Positions 54,773-60,000 of a DNA stretch of 60,000 nt are shown one piece after another. The notes beneath the pieces were generated by a model, which was not told where the DNA came from, did not search any database, and saw nothing but the letters and a program-made list of their open reading frames with translations. Origin of the DNA: Symbiodinium natans (lineage: Eukaryota; Sar; Dinophyceae; Suessiales; Symbiodiniaceae). The stretch lies in NCBI GenBank assembly GCA_905221605.1, contig CAJNDS010000696.1:1-60000 (forward strand), given 5' to 3'. The first letter of the stretch is position 1; the number at the start of each line of letters is the position of its first letter. A program made the position numbers and the translations under genes.

Positions 54773-54937
54773 AAGCCCAATGCCGCCAGGCCCACAGTTC
54801 CGAGCCCTCTCAGACCCTAAACCCTAAACCCTAAGCCCTAAACCCTAAACCCTGAAGGTCCAGGTGCTGCCCCTGGTGGAGGATGAGCACCCAGTTCGGC
54901 CCCGCAAGGACGCTAGGGATGAATGTTGGAGGGCTTT

Positions 54938-55137
54938 GAAGCAGGGTATATATTTCTGTTTTTGGTGAGTGTATATAAGGTTCCTTTTTAATATTGGTGA
55001 GTGTATATACCTGGTGTCCTTTTGGGGTTACAAGAAATATATACCCTACTTCATGAAGCAGGGTATATATTACTGTTCTTGGTGAGGGTATGTATTGGGT
55101 GTTCTTTTGGGGATACAAGAAATATAAACCCTACTTA
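54938..55137 (+). repeat. Two tandem family E MITE-like copies
   Basis: Copy one (54,938-55,052) and copy two (55,056-55,137) both start GAAGCAGGGTATATATT and end CAAGAAATATA plus ACCCTACTT. The terminal GTAGGGTATATATTT-like ends are inverted. The minus-strand frame here is a translation of the repeat. Confidence 0.8.
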
Positions 55138-56147
55138 CGTGGGCTTCCCAATTGTTTAGAGGCTGAAATGCGGCTCCGTTTTGGGTGCAAGCAATACCTA
55201 CCGCGATGCCCAAGGATTTCAGCATCTCTCTGAGGCCAATCCCCACACCCTGACCAAGCAAACTGGATGGTTGAGATCCTTTTGCTCCTCCAACCCCCCG
55301 GACCCGAAACCCTAAACCCTACACCTTTCTAGACCGCAATACACGCATGAAAGTGTGGCAGGGGCTTCGGGTCTTCGGTTTTTTTTTGGGGGGGGTCCAT
55401 GAAAAAATCGGTGGTAGGTTCCTGCCTGTATCTTCCCAAAGACCCTACCAAGAACCAACCTTAGCATGCCCTGAAAAAAGAAAAGCGCCTTAATCTTATT
55501 CTAAGCAGCATTGATACCCGCGCATGCTGTATGGAAGTTGATGGTGCTGGGGGTGCAACACCCACCAAGTTTGCTTTTGATCCCAAGATCGAAATCATTG
55601 AGCCTTAACCCTGAATGAAGCCCTGAAAAACGCTCCAACCGGCTAACGACTTGGAAAGATGTGTACGACGACACAAAGAGGGCCCTGATTCTTCTAAACT
55701 CTGTTTTAAAACGAAGAAGGGCACCCGCTCCGGGGCCTAGTTGTCTTCCCCCCCCCCCCCCCAACCCGCATGACATCAAGGGCGTGGTTGAAACCCATGC
55801 CTACGACACCCTAAGCCCCCTCCTAAACTCAAGATGAAACTCAAGTCATTCTTGTCTGGGGAGCGTGTTCTCGAGGGCGGCTCAGTATAGTTCTGAGTAG
55901 GGTTATAAGGGTAAATCGGAAGCCTCAAACAGGGCACCGCTAGTTTCGGACAACTCCCAGAATCACTTCGAAGCAGGACAGAACCAGTACAAAACCCTAA
56001 ACCCTAAACCCTGAACCCTAAACCCTAAACCCTAAACCCGAAACCCACTTAGAAGCCCAGTTGCAACCACCTATTGGAACTCCTAGCCTGGAAACGGTTT
56101 GGGGGTTAGGGTATACCCTAAACCCCAAACCCCAAACCCCAAAACCC

Positions 56148-56250
56148 AAACCCTAAACCCTAAACCGTAAACCCTAAACCCTAAACCCTAAACCCTAAAC
56201 CCTAAACCCTAAACCCTAAACCCTAAACCCTAAACCCTAAACCCTAAACC
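56148..56250 (-). repeat. Telomere-type block, about 14 CCCTAAA units
   Basis: Preceded by CCCCAAA variants at 56,120-56,147. Confidence 0.95.
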
Positions 56251-56355
56251 GAGCCGCCGCAGGATCCCGCAGGCGATCCGCATCTTGCACCGGTGGTCGG
56301 CCTGGTTCCTTGTCACTGTGTTTACAAGCTATCTACCTTAGGTTAGGGTTTGCGG

Positions 56356-56442
56356 TTTAGGGTTTAGGGTTTTGGGTTTTGGGTTCAGGGTTTAGGGTTT
56401 AGGGTTTAGGGTTTAGGGTTTAGGGTTTAGGGTTTAGGGTTT
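56356..56442 (+). repeat. Telomere-type block, about 12 TTTAGGG units
   Basis: Begins with TTTTGGG and TTCAGGG variants. It faces away from the 56,148-56,250 block across about 105 bp. Confidence 0.95.
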
Positions 56443-56450
56443 GGGGTATA

Positions 56451-56563
56451 CTGGAAGGTTCATGGGTACTTTGGTCAGGAAGGTTAAAAGTTCCTTAAAC
56501 AAGGTTACTAGTATGGTTACCATATGTATAACCCTACATAGAACTACCCATTAAACCTCCAAG
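56451..56563 (+). repeat. MITE-like element, family B, copy 5
   Basis: GGAAGGTTCATGGGTAC at the left and CTACCCATTAAACCTCC at the right. It directly abuts a TTTAGGG block. Confidence 0.75.
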
Positions 56564-56655
56564 TACTGGGCTTCAGACCTATGCGTTTTTTAGGAGTTGG
56601 GGATCTTGAGGGTTAGGGGCTCTTAGGGTTGGGATATGCGCAAGGCTTGGGTATG

Positions 56656-56707
56656 TTTAGGGTTTAGGGTTTAGGGTTTAGGGTTTAGGGTTTAGGGTTT
56701 AGGGTTA
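56656..56707 (+). repeat. Telomere-type block, 7 TTTAGGG units
   Basis: A perfect array. Confidence 0.95.
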
Positions 56708-58375
56708 GGGGCCTCTGGGTTGCAGAGCTGGTCATTTGTGATCCTCGCTGTAGGAGTTCTGGAGGGCTCCTTCACAGAGAATTGGACTCTATCCCCAAAA
56801 CCGGGCAGACCCCTAAACCCTAAATCCCGAGGCCCTAGACCCCAAATCCCTAGACCTCTAAACCCCAGACACTCTAAACCCTAAACCCTAAACCCTAAGT
56901 ATCCCTAAACCCCAATAAACCCTAAACCCTAAATGCTAAACCCCTGAGGACCCAACCGAGGATTGCAGCAATGCGACTGTCATCGATGAGGTGGCCCGTT
57001 CACCTCATCCTGAAAGAAGGGTTTAGGGTTTAGGGTTTAGGGTTTAGGGTTTGGGTCGGGAGGAGCTCCACCCCCTCCCTCCCGCCCCAACAAGCAGCTT
57101 CGTTTCGCGATCCCGACGCCCGAAGCCCCGCAGCCCCGATTGCCGAGTAACTTGCTCTCGCATGGCGGCCTGAGCCGAGGGTGTCTTGCATGAAATGTGA
57201 TCGCTTAGGGTTCAGGGTTTAGGGCTTAGGGTTTAGGTTTTAGGGTTTAGGGTTTAGGGCTTAGGGATATTCTGTGGGTGGTCAAAGTGGATCCCTCCCA
57301 AAAAAACGGCGAAACCCCTAAAGCACCACCAGGTAGGACATCCCTTCCCCGCCAGGTCCCTCCTGTGGAGGAGGCGCGCTGCCAGCGGCTCCTGGGTCGG
57401 GATTTCCTTAGGGTTTAGGGTTTAGGGTTTAGGGTTTAGGGCAAGGGCTTGGACAGGCAAGATTTTATAAGTCTTCTTTCAGACTCTCATGAGGGAACCT
57501 ACGCGCCAGAAGCTGTCCCTAAACCCTAAACCCTAAACCCTAAACCCTAGACTTTGTGGAGTGAAATTTGAAGTTTTAAGGTTTGTGGGTGAGGGTTTGG
57601 GGTTTTGCGGTTTGCTGAACCCTGGGAGGCTGTAAGAGATTGCTTAGAGCTTTAGGCCGTTGCATTTGCCACTCGATGTCGGGGAGGAAGTTCACCGTTT
57701 TGGAAAGGCTTAATGCTGAAGCCATGAGACGAAACCTAAACCCTAAACCCTTTCGATCCTAAATCCTGAAGAGTTGCTGATTGACTCTAAGAGACGCTCT
57801 GAGCTCGGCGCCATCACAGGGAGGTCCAAGATAAACCGGAGACCCTGCCACGCCTGACACCCTAGACCTTATCAACCCTAAACCCTAAACCCCAGACCCT
57901 AAACCCTAAACCCTAAACCTCTATGCGCCTGGAGGTGGTGTCCGACGGGGAGGGGGAAACTGGGGCTGGGCAAGGTGAGGACCTGGAGGGCCTGGAGGCA
58001 GATTGGGTTTGGGGTTCAGGGTTCAGGGTTTAGGGTTTAGGGTTTAGGACTTCGGGTTTGGGGTTTGGGGTTCAGGGTTTAGGTTTTTGGGTTTGGGGTT
58101 CCAGGTTTAGGGTTTGGGGTTTGGGGTGTAGGGTTTCCGGTTTCTTGTCGGTTTTTACAGGGGTTTTGGGGTTTGGGGTTTAGGCTTATTGCATACAGTT
58201 TAGGCTTAGGGCTTGGGCATTTGAGGGCTTATCGGGTTATGGTTGTGGCCCATAGCTTAGGGGTTTATAGGCTTTACAGGGCTATGAGGTGTAAATTCTA
58301 TGGCTTATAGGGTTTGCTTATGGGGTTCAGAGGACGTAGAGATTTACAGGACTTCTAGTGTGTGCTCCTGCACTA

Positions 58376-58485
58376 CCCAAAGAATCCTAAGTACCTATAT
58401 GGGGGGTCACTTACCCAAACCATAATAGTGATTCCTACTATAGAAACTCTACTTTCTACTATGTAGGTACTTAGGACCCTTTGGG
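58376..58485 (+). repeat. MITE-like element, family A, reference copy
   Basis: A 110-bp element. The left 22 bp (CCCAAAG, two bases, then TCCTAAGTACCTA) match the reverse complement of the right 22 bp at 20 positions. The interior is CACTTACCCAAACCATAATA, then ACTTTCTACTATG. No certain target-site duplication is seen. Six copies are present in the window. Confidence 0.9.
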
Positions 58486-58564
58486 TTAGTCTCTGAGAAC
58501 TTTGCAGGACTTAAAACAAAGCTTTCCGCTCTCTTTCTTCCCGCCTCTCTTTCTTGTTGTGTGT

Positions 58565-58585
58565 CTCTCTCTCTCTCTCTCTCTT
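58565..58585. repeat. CT microsatellite
   Basis: About nine CT units. Confidence 0.9.
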
Positions 58586-58870
58586 TGGTTTGTCTCTGTC
58601 GTTTTTTGGGTTGTGTTTGCGTTTGTGCGTCCGCGCGGCATTCGTGCGGTTCCACTAAACCCCATTACCCCGGAGCTTCCTGAACAGTCCTCTAACTTTT
58701 AGGGTTTAGGGTTTAGGGTTTATGGTTTAGGGGAACTCTGAACTCCTCAACTCTTAAACTCCCTCCTACCCCTCACCTCCAAACCCCCCTAAAGTTCTAT
58801 CAACCCCAAGCCCAAACCCTAAGTCCTTAAACCCAGGAACCCTAAGCCACAAAACCCGAGCCCCCAAGCC

Positions 58871-59038
58871 CCCTAAACCCTAAACCCTAAACCCCCTAAA
58901 CCCTAGACCCCTAAACCCCTAAACCCCTAAACCCCTAAACCCCTAAACCCCTAAACCCCTAAACCCCTAAACCCCTCAACCCTAAACCCTAAACCCTAAA
59001 CCCTAAACTCTAAACCCTAAACCCTAAACCCTAAGCCC
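58871..59038 (-). repeat. Telomere-type block: CCCTAAA flanking a CCCCTAAA octamer array
   Basis: About nine CCCCTAAA octamers at 58,908-58,976, with canonical CCCTAAA heptamers on both sides. Confidence 0.95.
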
Positions 59039-59151
59039 TACCAGGTGGACCTTTGGGGCTTCCAGGTGGCCATGGACCAACTGAGGGATGCGATGCGCGC
59101 AGGTCTGGGACTTGAGGGTTTGGAGTTGGGATGTTCCCCCTGAACCCTATA

Positions 59152-59222
59152 GGGTTTAGGGTTTAGGGTTTAGGGTTTAGGGTTTAGGGTTTAGGGTTTA
59201 GGGTTTAGGGTTTAGGGTTTGG
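59152..59222 (+). repeat. Telomere-type block, 10 TTTAGGG units
   Basis: A perfect array ending TTTGGGG. Confidence 0.95.
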
Positions 59223-59547
59223 GGTGTTCCTGCTGAACCCTTTCGTGCAAGTCTGGTTCCAAAGCCACCATCCATGCATGCCAGGCCCAGATAAAGCAAA
59301 AGCGACCAATGCCAGCAAAAGCATACATCTTCACCCCACCGAATGTCCGAACCCTCTCCCCCTGACCCCCCGGCTGGGACGGCGCAGGTGACCCTGCAGA
59401 CGGTGTGGCTGTACTGAAGATGCTCCTCCGTCCTTGCTTAGCATCAGTTTTTTGAACCGTTTGCCCTGCTGCGTGCTTCTGCAAGCCAAGCCTTAAAGCC
59501 GAGAACCCTAAACCCTCAAGCCCGAAGAGAAAGCCCTCAGCCGGAAA

Positions 59548-59646
59548 CCCCAAACCCCAAACCCTAAACCCTAAACCCTAAACCCTAAACCCTAGACCCT
59601 AAACCCTAAACCCTAAACCCTAAACCCTAAACCCCAAACCCTAAAC
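59548..59646 (-). repeat. Telomere-type block, about 13 CCCTAAA units
   Basis: Contains CCCCAAA and CCCTAGA variants. Confidence 0.95.
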
Positions 59647-59718
59647 AGACCCAAGAGTTGGTGAGCGCCAGGCGGCAGCCAGATGGGAGTCTAGGGTAGA
59701 CTTATAGGGAGGATTTTC

Positions 59719-59920
59719 TTGGAGGTTCATGGGTACATATAAGTAGGGTCATAACTACTGTTTGCTTAAGAACTCCCAGAAAGAATAAGCCTTATATTAC
59801 CCTTATACCCTGATAAGGAAGATTTTTTTTGTTTGGGGAGGGGGGGGGGGGGGTGGTGGTCTTAAGCAATTGAATTGGTAGATAAGTAGGGCAACTATGG
59901 TTACAACTTGGGTTCGGCCG
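59719..59920 (+). repeat. Nested elements: a family C copy inside a family B copy
   Basis: A family B left end (CTTGGAGGTTCATGGGTAC, 59,719) is interrupted at about 59,753 by a family C element (ACTGTTTGCTTAAGAACTCC to CTTAAGCAATTG, with CCTGATAAGGAAGATTTTTT inside and a run of G near 59,838). After it, family B-like AAGTAGGGCAACTATGGTTA continues. Confidence 0.6.
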
Positions 59921-60000
59921 GTCCACACTAACAGTCAAATAACGCCGTGGCCTTATAACACACAGGCCAAAAATAGCACCAGGAATCCCAGTCAATTTTA

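Noticed and set aside
9600-60000. Many frames of 60-110 codons containing LNPKP or NPKPETL-like strings
   Set aside because: They are translations of CCCTAAA/TTTAGGG-type repeats and their variants, not genes.

Overview
The window is eukaryotic nuclear DNA. It is most likely from a dinoflagellate or a close alveolate. The evidence is pervasive interspersed TTTAGGG/CCCTAAA telomere-type repeats, a decayed bacterial-type ISXO2/IS1595-like transposase of the sort I know from dinoflagellate genomes, short GT-AG introns of 63-94 bp, and gene-poor DNA packed with short inverted-repeat elements. The species cannot be fixed from sequence alone, and other lineages with TTTAGGG telomeres are not excluded.

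Positions 1 to about 9,600 form one coherent coding block, all on the + strand, with almost no telomere-type sequence. It looks like the larger part of a big autonomous DNA transposon whose left end lies outside the window. In order it holds: the C-terminal part of a zinc-binding protein; a very large multidomain gene (about 771-7873) interrupted by two short introns; and a small RING-finger gene followed by exon-like scraps. Joined across the introns, the large gene encodes roughly 2,300 residues. Its segments, in order, are a RecB/Cas4-like PD-(D/E)XK nuclease, a superfamily-3/D5-like helicase with an altered Walker A, a DNA-polymerase-like palm, a papain/OTU-like cysteine protease, a C2H2 zinc finger and a DDE-type transposase. 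Replication, processing and transposition functions thus appear to be fused in one reading unit. This is the most interesting object in the window.

From 9,600 to 60,000 the sequence is repeat-dominated. Telomere-type blocks of 2 to 20 units occur every few hundred bases in both orientations. Between them lie at least nine families of short inverted-repeat elements (MITE-like), poly-G/poly-C tracts of up to 29 nt, AT microsatellites, a 193/373-bp tandem array (12.9-16.0 kb), a 16-bp minisatellite (32.7-33.2 kb) and a 56-58-bp minisatellite (48.1 kb). A decayed coding region at 17.3-20.2 kb ends in a frameshifted ISXO2-like transposase. Most open frames in this part are translations of telomere repeats or microsatellites and are not genes. 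A few unrecognised fragments (12.2, 47.7 and 52.8 kb) are listed with low confidence. I saw no tRNA, rRNA or CRISPR.
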